Part shown: positions 54,901 to 63,374 of the stretch, piece after piece
Layout of the letters: the number at the start of each line of letters is the position of its first letter
How positions within the stretch are numbered: the first letter of the stretch is position 1
Assembly: GCA_046294845.1 (NCBI GenBank)
Contig: JBKBNU010000001.1
Span: 124,001-188,000, forward strand
Origin: Micavibrio_C sp046294845
GTDB lineage: Bacteria > Pseudomonadota > Alphaproteobacteria > Micavibrionales > Micavibrionaceae
Direction of reading: 5' to 3'
DNA length: 64,000 bases
The notes under the pieces: model-generated
Seen by the model: the letters and a program-made list of their open reading frames with translations, nothing else
Told to the model about the DNA's origin: nothing
The model's database searches: none
Program-made: the position numbers and the translations under genes

Positions 54901-57067
54901 TGGTAATTGTATTACCGGCAACCAGACTGATGGTCCCTGTGGTTGTTGTGATGCTGCCATCACCGCCATTGGCGCCATCTGTGCCGGAAGCGCCAGCCAC
55001 GCCCATAGCACCATTGATACCATGGCTACCCGTACCAGCAACAGCACCTGTGTAAGACCAACCGGAAGCAGAGGGATCAACAGTTGTGTATTCTGTGTTG
55101 CCACCTACCGTTTTGTACCAGTAACGGGGAGGATTGTTACCGTTAACCTTGGTCCAACCAAATTGAAGTGGATTGCTGGTTTTGACCTCGGTCACACCAT
55201 TAGCATTAATCTTGTACCAATAAGTACCATTCCCAACTTGCGTCCAGCCGCTGGCAGGATCGGTCGTGACAGTGGTTGAACCATTTGTCCAATAGGCAGG
55301 TGAACCTGCTGTACCCGCTGTGGCATCAGTGCCATCAACACCTTTACCGCCCGTACCGCCTGCCGTGCCATAACCACCCTGACCGCCGATGGTAATATCA
55401 CCACCAGCATTCAAGGACGCATTGCCGCTACCCGTGTTAATTGCGCCCGCCACAATGATATCATTGTCAGCCGTCAATACGGCATAACCGCCATTGGTAT
55501 CAATGTTGCTATTTACACGAATATCATTTTCATCATTTGTATTGGCGCTATCATAATAACCGGCCAAAAGTTCCACATTCAGACGACCAGCTGTCGAGGT
55601 AATATCTTCATTCACAAAGATATCATCATGGGCTTCCATGCGGAGTGTGGCATCACCACCTGCTGTTTTATCAATCGCGGCATTAACCGTGATATCGCCT
55701 GTTTCATTGTTATCGGAATTCCACGTTGTGCGCAGGGTCACACTTGTACCGGCGTTCAGCGAAGCTTCGATCGTATCATCACTGATACGGGATGTATTGC
55801 TGGTCGCTTCGAAGACATTCGGATTACCGACAAAGGTCTGATAGTTCTCATCAAGAGAATCAACGATCAAAAGATTGATCGGGTCGATCAGCCATGTACC
55901 AGCCAGACCATTATAAGCAGACGCATCAACGCTGCTGAAAATTTCAATCCAGCCATGACCGGATGTTTCAACGAAACCGCCATTACCGCCGAGCAGGCCA
56001 CCACGGGCCGTGGTCAGGCCATTAAAGACAAAACCTTTTTCGGCCAAGAAGCGAATATCGCCGCCATCGCCATTTTCAACGGCATCGGCATGAACTTCGG
56101 ATGTTTCTGTGGTCCAGATATTTTCACCTGTAACCTTGATCGTGCCGCCCTTTGTCCCGCTGGCATCAACTTTACCGGCGACTTTGACAACGCCTTTGCT
56201 GCCACCGGAGAGGACGATTTTGCCGCCTTGTACGCTGGCGCTAGAGGCGCTGACGACGCCGTCCATATTAATGACGTTATCAACAACCGCTTTGGCAGCT
56301 TCGGCAGCCATGTAAACAGTACCGCCTTCGGCGTTGATCATGCCTTTGTTGTCGATCAGGCCTTCGGCCACTTTATCGTCAACGGCGATTTCAACCAGAT
56401 CATCGCCATAAAGATCGAGCGTAACCTTGTTACCGGAGGCCAGAGCCACCTTGCCCATTTTGGCATTGATCACGCCATTATTAATCACGCTCGGCGCTAC
56501 GAAAGCAGCCAGACCGGCTTCGGCCACTGTCACAGAACCGTTCAGAACGATGGACGCCCCTGTATCGACATTCTGCAGAACCAGTTTACCACCGCTCAGC
56601 AGGTTTTCATCGCTGATGCTGCCCGTAGAGGCCACGATTGAGCCCACGTTCACGACAGAGTCCTGACCGAAGATAATGCCTTGCTGGTTGAAGATATAAA
56701 TCTCGCCGTTGGCGTTCAGCGTACCGAGAATTTTTGTGGCATCGCCCTTCACATCATAGAGAACATATTTTGAACCGCTTGAGGGTTGTGCCACGTTGAC
56801 GGTCCAACCACCGTTGATATCACCGCTACCTTGCGCCTTCACGAAGTCCGTGTGCTGGGTGATGTTGGTTGTGTTGCCGATACTGGTATCAACGGATGTG
56901 CTGCCGCTAATGATATCGTGATCTGTCCAGTTATCTGCGTTCGCTGGGTTGCCCGTGAAAACCAAACCCGCCGCAGCGATGGTTGTGGTCGTGAGCAGCA
57001 TACCGATTTTTCTTTTGATTTTTTTGGCAGCGTTGGTTTGCACAGCAGATACATGGCACAGTGTCAT
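48920..57067 (-). CDS. TpsA: giant two-partner-secretion beta-helix exoprotein
   Basis: This 2715-residue exoprotein is likely secreted by the adjacent TpsB. An extended signal peptide (about 1-44, basic n-region, 'LLTTTTIAAAGLVFTG', cleavage near ANA-D) precedes the TPS domain (about 45-300), with 'EIYIFNQQGIIFG' matching the NPNGI-type motif. A mixed beta region follows to about 560. A Gly-rich GGxGGx segment (about 560-870) is interrupted by a Trp/Tyr-rich repeat pair (GWTQVGNGTYWYK, GWTKVNGNNPPRYWYK). From about 1130 to 2530, near-exact 23-residue turns (GNTVTGAGDDGIDVxxxxxxxVx) form a very long right-handed beta-helix. The C-terminal ~37 residues hold two cysteines (2679 and 2711), like the HMW1 anchor. 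GGAAGG about 10 nt before ATG supports the start. Adhesion is inferred. Confidence 0.9.
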   Translation of the reverse strand: MTLCHVSAVQTNAAKKIKRKIGMLLTTTTIAAAGLVFTGNPANADNWTDHDIISGSTSVDTSIGNTTNITQHTDFVKAQGSGDINGGWTVNVAQPSSGSKYVLYDVKGDATKILGTLNANGEIYIFNQQGIIFGQDSVVNVGSIVASTGSISDENLLSGGKLVLQNVDTGASIVLNGSVTVAEAGLAAFVAPSVINNGVINAKMGKVALASGNKVTLDLYGDDLVEIAVDDKVAEGLIDNKGMINAEGGTVYMAAEAAKAVVDNVINMDGVVSASSASVQGGKIVLSGGSKGVVKVAGKVDASGTKGGTIKVTGENIWTTETSEVHADAVENGDGGDIRFLAEKGFVFNGLTTARGGLLGGNGGFVETSGHGWIEIFSSVDASAYNGLAGTWLIDPINLLIVDSLDENYQTFVGNPNVFEATSNTSRISDDTIEASLNAGTSVTLRTTWNSDNNETGDITVNAAIDKTAGGDATLRMEAHDDIFVNEDITSTAGRLNVELLAGYYDSANTNDENDIRVNSNIDTNGGYAVLTADNDIIVAGAINTGSGNASLNAGGDITIGGQGGYGTAGGTGGKGVDGTDATAGTAGSPAYWTNGSTTVTTDPASGWTQVGNGTYWYKINANGVTEVKTSNPLQFGWTKVNGNNPPRYWYKTVGGNTEYTTVDPSASGWSYTGAVAGTGSHGINGAMGVAGASGTDGANGGDGSITTTTGTISLVAGNTITIGGAGGNGGAGGTGGTGGDGGDSAGSYNGGNGGKGGTGGTGGNGGNGGTGTLTSSTGDINLTANNLTIGNTSTGNNGSNGGTGGIGSHGNETSGSGTRGSRGAGGNGGTGGIGGTAGDGSISTGATVTVTRKTSGDISVGGNNGGLVLDNAELAKITAGALSIGRSGIGSMDNNIFVDNANLSGFNTVNLANRTASGTQTITFYGNNTANNININSSDDVVFDRTCSGAWCWIGIGTFTNASLSANGNVALNADTDADNNGDFTLEENSLIDLNGHNITTTARNNVLKAGAVIDAEGGNINLFNTGTFKSTSSNSIRTTGTGTITLNQNAVLGYTVQNVVDAIQNTGTGLNTITLGAGTFTGFTVNEDNFLIKGNNYGVDGSATRAAESNVTGLLGVGVNIGGDNVTLDGLSFTLSSDGVSVNNGSNNTTVANSVFSIDNNGVVGKAGATNITVNNNKFSALVNSGVVFNGVIGGNIHHNNFSLEGGHGVSINDGGAILVDDNTITGTGGDGVNIQGANHVHVRRNNISATVGEGIYVGNLGADRSSDIHVEDNTVSLTVGGTDGIKLVQTDDSSVTGNTVNLVTGNAISGLDLNNVLIGGNTITGAAKDGILVGASSGVTVDNNTVAGSVLNGIHVTGANSGAQNVVSNNDVTLAAADGIHADNTNNLRITGNTVDLVGGNAIGLDTVDSVQVDGNTILGAAQNGVSVKSSNNVVVANNGITGVLANGIYVNPSSNVWLTGNTVLGALLDGIFATDTLGLVIAGNTVTGAGDDGIDVEKSGAVLVTGNTVTLVADNGIEASETLGDGITGNTITAVGGNGIDLQSTGLALVAGNTITGTAGDGIYGDGIVGALFAGNTITGALDDGIDLNNGLAVGVVGNTVTGAVGDGIKLNNTAGDLVSGNTVTLVGGNGIELANAALAGVTSNTVTGAFEDGIYADGGALLLIAGNTVTGAGDDGIDIQNVVLGLVQGNNIAAAFDNGIEASNLLGAGIVGNTVIGAGNNGIDLRDSGLVTINGNNVDLVLGHGIFVDPSFGIDISNNNILGAVLDGIHADDVIGLNIDGNTIVLVGEDGIDVQTSAAVAVTNNTVGLALGGDGIKLNNTAADLIAGNTVLGAADNGIELTNSAVAAVLGNQIFAVGNDGIHGENLFGALVASNTVVGALGDGIDLENGLGLAVVGNNVAVAVGDGIFVDGGVLLAIEDNTVAGTGDDGIDVQNVALGSVSGNTVAATLDNGIEASEVALLSIDNNTVVGTVGNGIDLRNAALVTINNNNVAGSLSNGIYVDPSVGIDVSNNFIAGVAFDGILIEDVLGLNVQGNTVVGAGDDGIDINRSAFVNVEGNDVAGVADDGIDLNDVAVAYVHDNDVLGAGDDGIVLTNAILSGIVNNRVALTGNDGISTVNTLGVVIADNTVAGVADDGIDVRNAIGTLVAGNDVTLAGDNGINVRNAVGLAVVGNNVGFVGGNGLDARNVLGGLYAGNLIGFTGGDGIHLTNNLGALVTLNAVGLVGDDAVDIENSNGVAIVGNLIGVSADNGIETSDTDNMLIGLNAVGLTGNDGINVRRGDNVIIGANLIGFTGGDGIDLRNMTDTTVIGNLIGFTGGHGVRARNSDSLTIRDNIVGFSLNDGINVSGTNDLEIDNNTIAYVLDDGVDVRSSSNVTISDNNIAFTGDDGVYVNPSSNVVIRGNTIDFAGNNGIHLNGNTDVQVLSNVISNSGNRGLFASGPNNGLIVLKGNTFNDNPIGAEFQSGDIDLTGTGADANTFNGGNVALRFDPTALGNPLNLTLVGNTIGETVFNGQSQYYVELANGAFFAPGNPTILDGYHATYDGFRPDTVPFLTQAQYDAIEAKIFHFNDQNSLGLFFFGAVPDINEEDIFRNIAGFTPTAGRLNLTITGLPLVPGFAGNIANFLNAISPAAGGEGQPQGQGGGQYSDLVERLANLEPAAGGDDGISSSSSSCWGDAIAAVGAGSIVNMNYIGSPDAALSDAASCQSDL
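49700..53660. repeat. 69-bp periodic repeat array inside tpsA
   Basis: The coding sequence repeats with a 69-bp unit (23 codons) some fifty times, with substitutions but almost no indels in the central part. On the + strand this creates long spurious frames rich in Pro/Thr/Val. Boundaries are approximate. Confidence 0.7.
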
Positions 57068-57574
57068 GATTTTTTCGCCTTCCTATACAGGATTTAAGGT
57101 TTTGTTTTTTATGGTCTTATTTAATGAAGTCGCACTCTAGTGCAGGGGCTGGTTTATTTCTATTTGGCTCGGGGTTCTGATGGCCCCTTATTCACAAAAA
57201 CATATGCGCTGTGAACTCTCCCCGAGGTGGGCTATGTATATACATAAAACCTGATAGCGGGCAAGATTAATCATTTAAGGAAAAGTTAACAAAACAGGGG
57301 TTTTCAACCCCAACCCCTTAAGACGAAAGGAAAGATCATGATTATGGAAAATAATATCTATAAAACCCACCTTTCTGCCTTCCTGCCCCGTTAAATCTGA
57401 TCGCCGAATGCAGGCTCCCCCTTGGCGAAAGACCTTCTTTGCCCCACAATACGAAAGCCCTTGTTTCTTAGGGTATTTTTTGCTTAATACCACTGCTATC
57501 CATAGGCTTTGAACAGGCGGGGATCGACCTGAAGGCTTTTGATGGAGTCCGCTTATTTTGGAAGGGTTATAAAA
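57068..57574. promoter_or_regulatory. Divergent tpsA/tpsB intergenic region
   Basis: 507 bp separating the two TPS genes, transcribed apart. It must hold both promoters; no confident -35/-10 pair was found. A small hairpin GGGGTT-TTC-AACCCC lies at 57298-57312. A - strand frame over 57275-57775 overlaps tpsB and lacks family features or a good start, so it is not called. Confidence 0.45.
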
Positions 57575-59302
57575 ATGAATTCCCGTATGCGTTTGTGCGC
57601 TATCAGCGCCATGACTGCCGGACTTTTGGGAGGCTTGAGCCCTAGTGCGTTGGCACAGCTCACCGACCAGACAACAACGGCCAACCCTTCCCGCGTACAA
57701 GAACAACTCGGCGGCGCCGTTTTTGATCCGCGCGTGATGCCGCGCGTTGAAGTCCGCGAAGGTGTTCTGCAACAAGCACCCGCCGGTGCCGAGAAAATCA
57801 ATTTCAAACTCGACCGCCTGAATATCGAAGGTGTCAGTGCCTATGATCAGGACGAGCTAAACAGCATGGTCGCCGACAAATTGGGCCAGACCATCACCCT
57901 CGCCGAGCTTTATGCGATTGCTGCCGACATTACACGCAAATACCGCAATGACGGTTACATCCTCACACAAGTTGTCGTGCCACCGCAAACCATCGAAGGC
58001 GGCACGGCCCGTCTGCAAGTCGTGGAAGGTTATATCGGCAATGTCGAAGTGCGCGGCAATGGCGACCATATCGAAGATGCTGTGCAGTTGGCCCGCGGTT
58101 ATGCTCTGCTGGTGCAAGGCCAATCAGCGGCCCTCAATGTTCGTCAACTCGAACGTGCCCTGCTGATGATCAACGATATCCCCGGTGTCAGCGCCCGCAG
58201 TATCCTAAGCCCTTCTGAATCAGCCGCCGGTGCGGCAGACCTTCTGATTATGGTTGAACGCGATACCTTCGAAGGCCAATTCAGCCTTGATAACCACGGC
58301 AGCCGCTATCTCGGCCCCGTACAGGTCGGAGCAGCCGCTATCTCCAACGGGTTGCTCGGCTTGAATGAACGTGTATCGGCGCAAATGGCGTATGCCCCCG
58401 ATGAAGATTTTCATGATGAACTGGTCTATCTCGGCCTTGGTTATGCCATGCCGGTCTGGAAGTACGGCACGATGCTCGATATCGCTGTCGATGCCACAGA
58501 AACAGACCCCGGCTACACCCTTGATGCTTTCGATGTCAAAGGCAGTTCACGCCATGTCAGCATTGGGATGAGCCACCCGTTCGCCCGTACACGCAATTTC
58601 AACCTGACAGGCCGCTTCAGCTTTGACTGGCGCAATGTCGAAACCAAAAACAATGTCGAAAACCCGCGCAAGGATAACATCCGCTCCGTCCGCGCCGGTG
58701 GCCGTGTTGAATTTATCGACAGCCTGATGAACGTGGCCTACAACATCCTTGATGTTGAACTGGCCCACGGTCTGGGCATTATGAATGCCAGCACCGACCG
58801 CGATACCAATGTCAGCCGCCCCGGTGCCGATTCAGACTTCTTCAAAATGGAAGCTGAATATCAACGCCTGCAACGCTTAACCTCCAAGGTCAATGTCCTG
58901 CTCGGCGTCAAAGGCCAATGGTCAGATGAAGCTTTGTTCAGTACAGAAGAATTCGGTGTCGGCGGTGTCAGCTATGGCCGCGGCTATGATCCTTCCGAGA
59001 TTATCGGTGATGATGGTATCGCAGGCAAAATCGAACTGCAGTGGAATAACCCGACAGCACCCACGCTGATCGAACATTACCAGCTCTATAGCTTCTTTGA
59101 TGCCGGTACAGTCTGGGACAAGGATGCCACGACCAGCGACCTGAAACAGGAAACAGCCACATCTGCCGGTTTCGGTGTGCGTGCCGATCTGACACCATCC
59201 ACACAGACAGGGGCCTTCGTAGCCTGGCCGCTAAACCGCCGCGTGGAAACACAAGGCGATTCAGACCCACGTTTTTACCTGAACGTCAGCCACAAGTTCT
59301 AA
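57575..59302 (+). CDS. TpsB: FhaC/ShlB-family outer-membrane transporter
   Basis: TpsB forms a 16-stranded outer-membrane barrel that exports its TpsA partner. From ATG 57575 (GGAAGGGTTATAAAA upstream) the product has 575 residues; the open frame to 57539 lacks a ribosome binding site. The signal peptide ends near SALA-Q. An N-terminal linker and two POTRA domains (about 70-215) include 'INFKLDRLNIEGVSAYDQDE' and 'YRNDGYILTQVVVPPQTIEG'. The ShlB barrel follows ('FSLDNHGSRYLGPVQVG'), with the conserved RGY of the lid-loop motif in 'VSYGRGYDPSEI'. It ends in Phe (SHKF) as barrels do. Length matches FhaC (about 580). Confidence 0.94.
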   Translation: MNSRMRLCAISAMTAGLLGGLSPSALAQLTDQTTTANPSRVQEQLGGAVFDPRVMPRVEVREGVLQQAPAGAEKINFKLDRLNIEGVSAYDQDELNSMVADKLGQTITLAELYAIAADITRKYRNDGYILTQVVVPPQTIEGGTARLQVVEGYIGNVEVRGNGDHIEDAVQLARGYALLVQGQSAALNVRQLERALLMINDIPGVSARSILSPSESAAGAADLLIMVERDTFEGQFSLDNHGSRYLGPVQVGAAAISNGLLGLNERVSAQMAYAPDEDFHDELVYLGLGYAMPVWKYGTMLDIAVDATETDPGYTLDAFDVKGSSRHVSIGMSHPFARTRNFNLTGRFSFDWRNVETKNNVENPRKDNIRSVRAGGRVEFIDSLMNVAYNILDVELAHGLGIMNASTDRDTNVSRPGADSDFFKMEAEYQRLQRLTSKVNVLLGVKGQWSDEALFSTEEFGVGGVSYGRGYDPSEIIGDDGIAGKIELQWNNPTAPTLIEHYQLYSFFDAGTVWDKDATTSDLKQETATSAGFGVRADLTPSTQTGAFVAWPLNRRVETQGDSDPRFYLNVSHKF

Positions 59303-59331
59303 GAAGACAATTCAATTGATCCCGCATATTC

Positions 59332-59359
59332 AAAACCCCGCCAATGGCGGGGTTTTTTT
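59332..59359 (+). terminator. Rho-independent terminator after tpsB
   Basis: Stem AAAACCCCGCC/GGCGGGGTTTT with an AAT loop followed by T residues, 30 bp beyond the tpsB stop. Confidence 0.9.
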
Positions 59360-59381
59360 GCATCCTGATTATAGTGGCCGA

Positions 59382-61201
59382 TCAAGATGGTATGGGGCAG
59401 GACCGCTGGACCTTGTGCGGAGAACGGGCCGCCTCCTGATCCTCCAACTTCTTCCAGTCAGGTTTACCGACGCTGGTTTGCGGCAAAGGCTCGGTTACAA
59501 ATTCGAAATGTTTCGGGATTTCAAGCTTTGAAAGACGTGATGCCAGATGTTCACGGATTTGCGCTTCTGTAAGGGTCTTGCCTTCTGCGAAGCGTACAAA
59601 GGCCTTGGCGGCTTCCTGATCGGTTCCCTTATTAATCGCGACGACTACGCACTCCAGAATATCCGGATGCTCCAGTATTTCATTTTCAATGACACTGGCC
59701 CATGCTTTCTTGCCTGTACCGCTGATATTGATCATACGCTTCAGACGGTCGGTGATATAAACCAGTCCACGGTCATCAAGATAGCCGATATCCCCCGTAC
59801 GGAACCAGCAATCATCCGTCATGACGTTGGCGGTTTCATCGGGTTTGTTCCAGTACCCTTTCATCACATGGGGGCCACGGGCCTGCAGCTCGCCCTTCTC
59901 GCCCAGAGGCAGAACCTTGGTAGAGTCGCTGATATCACAGACCCGCACCTCAACCCTGGGGAGGACTTGTCCGGCACTGCCCAGCACAGGCTCACCGTAA
60001 ACAGGGCTGACCGTCAGGACTGGTGATGTCTCGGTCAGGCCCCAGCCAGGGAAAACCCGTAAGGAGGATTGCTCGTGAATAGCGCGATGCAGGGCCGTCG
60101 GCATTGCCGATCCTCCCGTCACAATTGATTTGAGCGAGCTTAGATCATGATTTTTCCATTCCGGTAATTTCCATGCCCCTTCGACCAGTTTCGGGACCGC
60201 CGCCAATGTATCCGGTCTGGCACGTTCAATGAATTTGAGCATGGTCGGAATATCACGCGGATCAAGCGTCATCTGGTTTTCAAGGCCCAGATGGACGGGT
60301 GTGATCATCGTCGTCATCAAACCGAAAACGTGGAAATCCGGCAAGGGACCCATCATCTTGGTTTGCCCGCTTTTCAGGGTATAGGGGCTTTCTTCCATCC
60401 CCTCACGATGCGTCAGGAAGGCGCTGATCTGCTGCACGTTCGCGGTCAAATTGGCATGGGTCAGCTCGGCCCCTTTGGGTACGCCTGTGGTCCGCCTGTA
60501 TATTGCAAGACAGCGGTATCATCGGCCCCCACCGCCACCGGACGATAGCGCCCGTCATTATCAATGAAACGGTTGATAAAGGTGAGTTTGTCCGATACAG
60601 CAAAATTGAAGAGCGCCTTCAAACGGCTGACCACTTTGACCACAGGCAAACCAAAACGCATTTTGGAAGGCAGCCATGATTTGTCATCGGGCAGACTGTC
60701 ATAAAGATTGAAGGCCAGCACCTTATCGAGTTTTCCCTGCTTCACCAGCCCCAGAGCATTGGCAAACGTATCATGCGGCTTGGGCAGGTCAGAGGTGACA
60801 AGGATGGATGTCCCGCTATCTTTCACCTGATTGAGGAGTTCTTTTTCCGCATATTGCGGGCTGTAATTCACAACAATACCGCCTGCCTTGAGGGCACCGA
60901 AAAACAGCACCGGATACCACGGCGTATTGGGCATATAAAAGCCGATGCGTGTGCCTTTCTTCACGCCCATATCCTGAAAGCCCTTGGCGGCGCGATTCAC
61001 CAGATCATCAAAGGCTTCGTAAGTGATTTTGCGCCCGAGAAAATTGATGGCGACTTTATCGGCATATTTTTTAACTGCCCTGTCGAACATGGTGCTCAGG
61101 GTCATTTTTTCGATGGGACTGGCCCATGTGACACCCGCAGGATAATGGGAATCGAGAGTACGGCCATCGGCAATGGATGGCGCAGCGTTTTGTGCGGTCA
61201 T
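59382..61201 (-). pseudogene. fadD: Long-chain acyl-CoA ligase (FadD), frameshifted
   Basis: FadD activates fatty acids to acyl-CoA via acyl-adenylate. The N-terminal frame (60461-61201, 246 residues, AGGGATTATT before ATG) and the C-terminal frame (59382-60449) together span a ~606-residue ligase. The first runs correctly to 'AVLQYTGG' and then shifts. The missing continuation TTGVPKGAELTHANLTANVQQ is encoded one frame over, so a single base is missing near 60491-60493. The break falls in the AMP-binding P-loop (YTGGTTGxxKG), so neither half should be active. Downstream motifs are intact ('GYWNKPDETANVMTDDCWFR', 'YITDRLKRMINISG'). It is either a recent inactivation or a sequencing/assembly error. 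Confidence 0.85.
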
Positions 61202-61432
61202 AATAATCCCTGTTTATTTATTTGTTTGTTCGTTTTATATCGCCTGTGTTTACACGGGACGATTTATTTAAAGTGTTGGCAAGCTACGCAAAACGGTACG
61301 CAAAGAACACCCCACAGAACATTTTTTATGCCTACTTTGGTAGCAATCTTGGCCGGGCGGGTAAAGAGGGGTGATATGCTGCAGGTGCTTATAGGAATTT
61401 ATGACTGAAGGAGACTTTTTCGATATTCCAAC
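61202..61432. other. Intergenic region upstream of fadD
   Basis: Holds the fadD promoter (- strand), not resolved further. No ORF of interest: a 26-codon + strand frame from 61401 runs across the terminator and is not credible. Confidence 0.4.
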
Positions 61433-61462
61433 AAAAAAGCACCCTGCTAAGGGGTGCTTTTT
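61433..61462 (-). terminator. Terminator downstream of nsrR
   Basis: A 10-bp stem AAAAGCACCC/GGGTGCTTTT with a 7-nt loop and A/T runs on both sides, about 150 bp beyond the nsrR stop. It could act in either direction. The 148 bp between it and nsrR contain nothing recognisable. Confidence 0.75.
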
Positions 61463-61610
61463 GAAAATGGTGGTGTGGTGAAATTAATCATTCCAACTTA
61501 TCAAATATCAGTCAAGATATTGTAATAGAACAACAAAAGCGAACCACCAAACTTTTTAGAGATTCAAATGGTGTCGGAGCAATCATTTAGAGTTCGAACT
61601 CGTGTATTAA

Positions 61611-62039
61611 TTAGTCAATCTGAACTAGAAATAAAGACTTGTCTCGAACAGTATCGGCCAGTGTGTGTTTGTCGAGGGATGCTAGAAAGGCTTGCTTGGC
61701 ATCGAATAAATAATGTTTGAGCTTGCAGGTGCTTGCAATGCGGCAGGTGTTCGTGTCCTTGTTGAAACACTCGACAATATCCATGTTCGGCTCCAGCGCC
61801 CGCACCAGATCACCCAGCTTTAATTTATCGGCGCGTTGCGCAATCTTGATACCGCCGCCTTTGCCTTTGCTGCTGTCGATGTATCCAAGCTGCGCCAAGC
61901 GATGCACGACTTTAACAAGGTGGTTGCGTGAAATCCCGTAATGTTCGGCAACCTCCCTGACGCTGCAACGGCGATAAGGGTGGGCTGCAAGATACATCAG
62001 ACTGCGCAGGCCGTAATCTGTAAAGATGGTTAGTTGCAT
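61611..62039 (-). CDS. nsrR: NsrR-like Rrf2-family NO-sensing repressor
   Basis: This 142-residue Rrf2 regulator has a winged HTH at about 25-60 ('VREVAEHYGISRNHLVKVVH'). The three iron-sulphur cysteines are Cys91, Cys99 and Cys105 in 'ECFNKDTNTCRIASTCKLK', the NsrR arrangement. The [Fe-S] cluster is destroyed by NO, releasing repression. 'LASLDKHTLADTV' is the typical NsrR tail. It is divergent from hmp, the classic NsrR target, across an 81-bp region with a palindrome. Confidence 0.93.
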   Translation of the reverse strand: MQLTIFTDYGLRSLMYLAAHPYRRCSVREVAEHYGISRNHLVKVVHRLAQLGYIDSSKGKGGGIKIAQRADKLKLGDLVRALEPNMDIVECFNKDTNTCRIASTCKLKHYLFDAKQAFLASLDKHTLADTVRDKSLFLVQID

Positions 62040-62060
62040 GAATACTCAATCATTCTGTTA

Positions 62061-62108
62061 TTGACTCTTATAGCACAAATTTTAATATGTATGATACATG
62101 CATATTAA
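62061..62108 (+). promoter_or_regulatory. hmp promoter with NsrR operator palindrome
   Basis: TTGACT (62061-62066), a 16-bp spacer and TAATAT (62083-62088) form the promoter. The 27-bp near-perfect palindrome at 62082-62108 (half-sites TTAATATG and CATATTAA) covers the -10 and matches the AT-rich NsrR box type with ATGCAT-like halves. AAGGAG (62107-62112) follows as the hmp ribosome binding site. Repression by NsrR would block polymerase directly. Confidence 0.75.
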
Positions 62109-62120
62109 AGGAGACGCCCC

Positions 62121-63344
62121 ATGTTCAGCGAGAAAACCATCCAGATCGTCAAATCCACCGCCCCCATCCTGCAAGAGCATGGCGAAACCCTGACCCGTCA
62201 TTTTTACAAACGCATGTTCAGCCATAATCCTGAAGTCGCGCCATTTTTCAACCCCGCACACCAAAGCGCTGGAAAACAACAGCGTGCCTTGGCGGGGGCC
62301 ATTGCCGCCTACGCAGCCAATATAGACAATTTGGAAGTTTTGGGTGGTGCGGTTGAGTTGATTGCCCAAAAACATGCCTCGCTTATGATCAAACCAGAGC
62401 ATTATCCGATCGTCGGTGAGAACCTGCTCGCCTCAATCCGTGAAGTACTAGGTGAAGGTGCGACTGATGACGTTATTAATGCCTGGGCAGAGGCCTACGG
62501 TTTTCTAGCTGATATCTTGATCGGTCGTGAAAAACAGATTTATGACGAGAATGCTAAAAAACCTGGCGGATGGGAAGGGTTTAAACCGTTCCGAATTATT
62601 CGTAAGGAACGCGAAAGCAGCAACATCACGTCGTTCTATCTTGTCCCTGCTGATGGTTCTCCATTACCAGCCTTTAAGCCAGGGCAATATATTACTGTCC
62701 GCACAAAAGCACCAAGCGGCTCAACTACAATGCGGAACTATAGCCTTTCCGACAAGCCCGGTAAGGAACATTTTCGTATTAGCGTAAAGCGTGAAGCTCC
62801 GCCGGAAGCCAATACGCCTGCCGGGTATGTTTCCAATATGCTGCATGACAAGATTGAAATTGGCGACACGATTGAGATCGCACCACCATGCGGTGAATTC
62901 TTTTTGGATATCAGTGAAAAACATGATCGTCCATTGGTTTTATTGGCTGCTGGCGTCGGCATCACGCCAATCAACAGCATTCTGCTGGCTTCTTTGGACG
63001 CTTTCCCTGAACGCAAAATAATACTTGTCCATGCTGTGCTAAACGAGGATGTGCAGGCATTCCGACTTTCCTTTGATGCTCTGGTACAGAAATACAAAAA
63101 CCTGAAAGCTTACTACCGTTATAGCGATGCTCCATCTGTGAGCGCAACGAATGCCAGCAATGGTTTTGTTACAACTGAGTACTTAGAGTCGATTCTCCCC
63201 ACGCGTGATGCTGATTATTATTTCTGCGGCCCGCAACCCTTTATGGTCGCGCTCTACCACGGCCTGATGAAATGGGGTGTCCCTGCTTCGCAGGTTCATT
63301 TCGAGTTTTTCGGCCCACGCCAAGAGCTGGAGCGCGCAGCATGA
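62121..63344 (+). CDS. hmp: Flavohaemoprotein, nitric oxide dioxygenase
   Basis: Hmp converts NO plus O2 to nitrate using NAD(P)H. The 407-residue protein has a globin domain (1-145) with the distal Tyr29 and Gln53 and proximal His85 at the same numbers as E. coli Hmp. An FAD-binding domain (about 150-265) has 'RNYSLSD' and 'RISVKRE'. An NAD-binding domain (about 270-405) has 'VLLAAGVGITPINSILLASL' and the C-terminal 'HFEFFGPRQELE'. Start: AAGGAGACGCCCC before ATG. It is controlled by the overlapping NsrR operator. Confidence 0.96.
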   Translation: MFSEKTIQIVKSTAPILQEHGETLTRHFYKRMFSHNPEVAPFFNPAHQSAGKQQRALAGAIAAYAANIDNLEVLGGAVELIAQKHASLMIKPEHYPIVGENLLASIREVLGEGATDDVINAWAEAYGFLADILIGREKQIYDENAKKPGGWEGFKPFRIIRKERESSNITSFYLVPADGSPLPAFKPGQYITVRTKAPSGSTTMRNYSLSDKPGKEHFRISVKREAPPEANTPAGYVSNMLHDKIEIGDTIEIAPPCGEFFLDISEKHDRPLVLLAAGVGITPINSILLASLDAFPERKIILVHAVLNEDVQAFRLSFDALVQKYKNLKAYYRYSDAPSVSATNASNGFVTTEYLESILPTRDADYYFCGPQPFMVALYHGLMKWGVPASQVHFEFFGPRQELERAA

Positions 63345-63374
63345 TCGTTAATAGATCATATTAACATTGATAGC

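Noticed and set aside
57275..57775. - strand 166-codon frame between tpsA and tpsB
   Set aside because: It overlaps the tpsB start and signal peptide on the opposite strand and has no recognisable domain or ribosome binding site.
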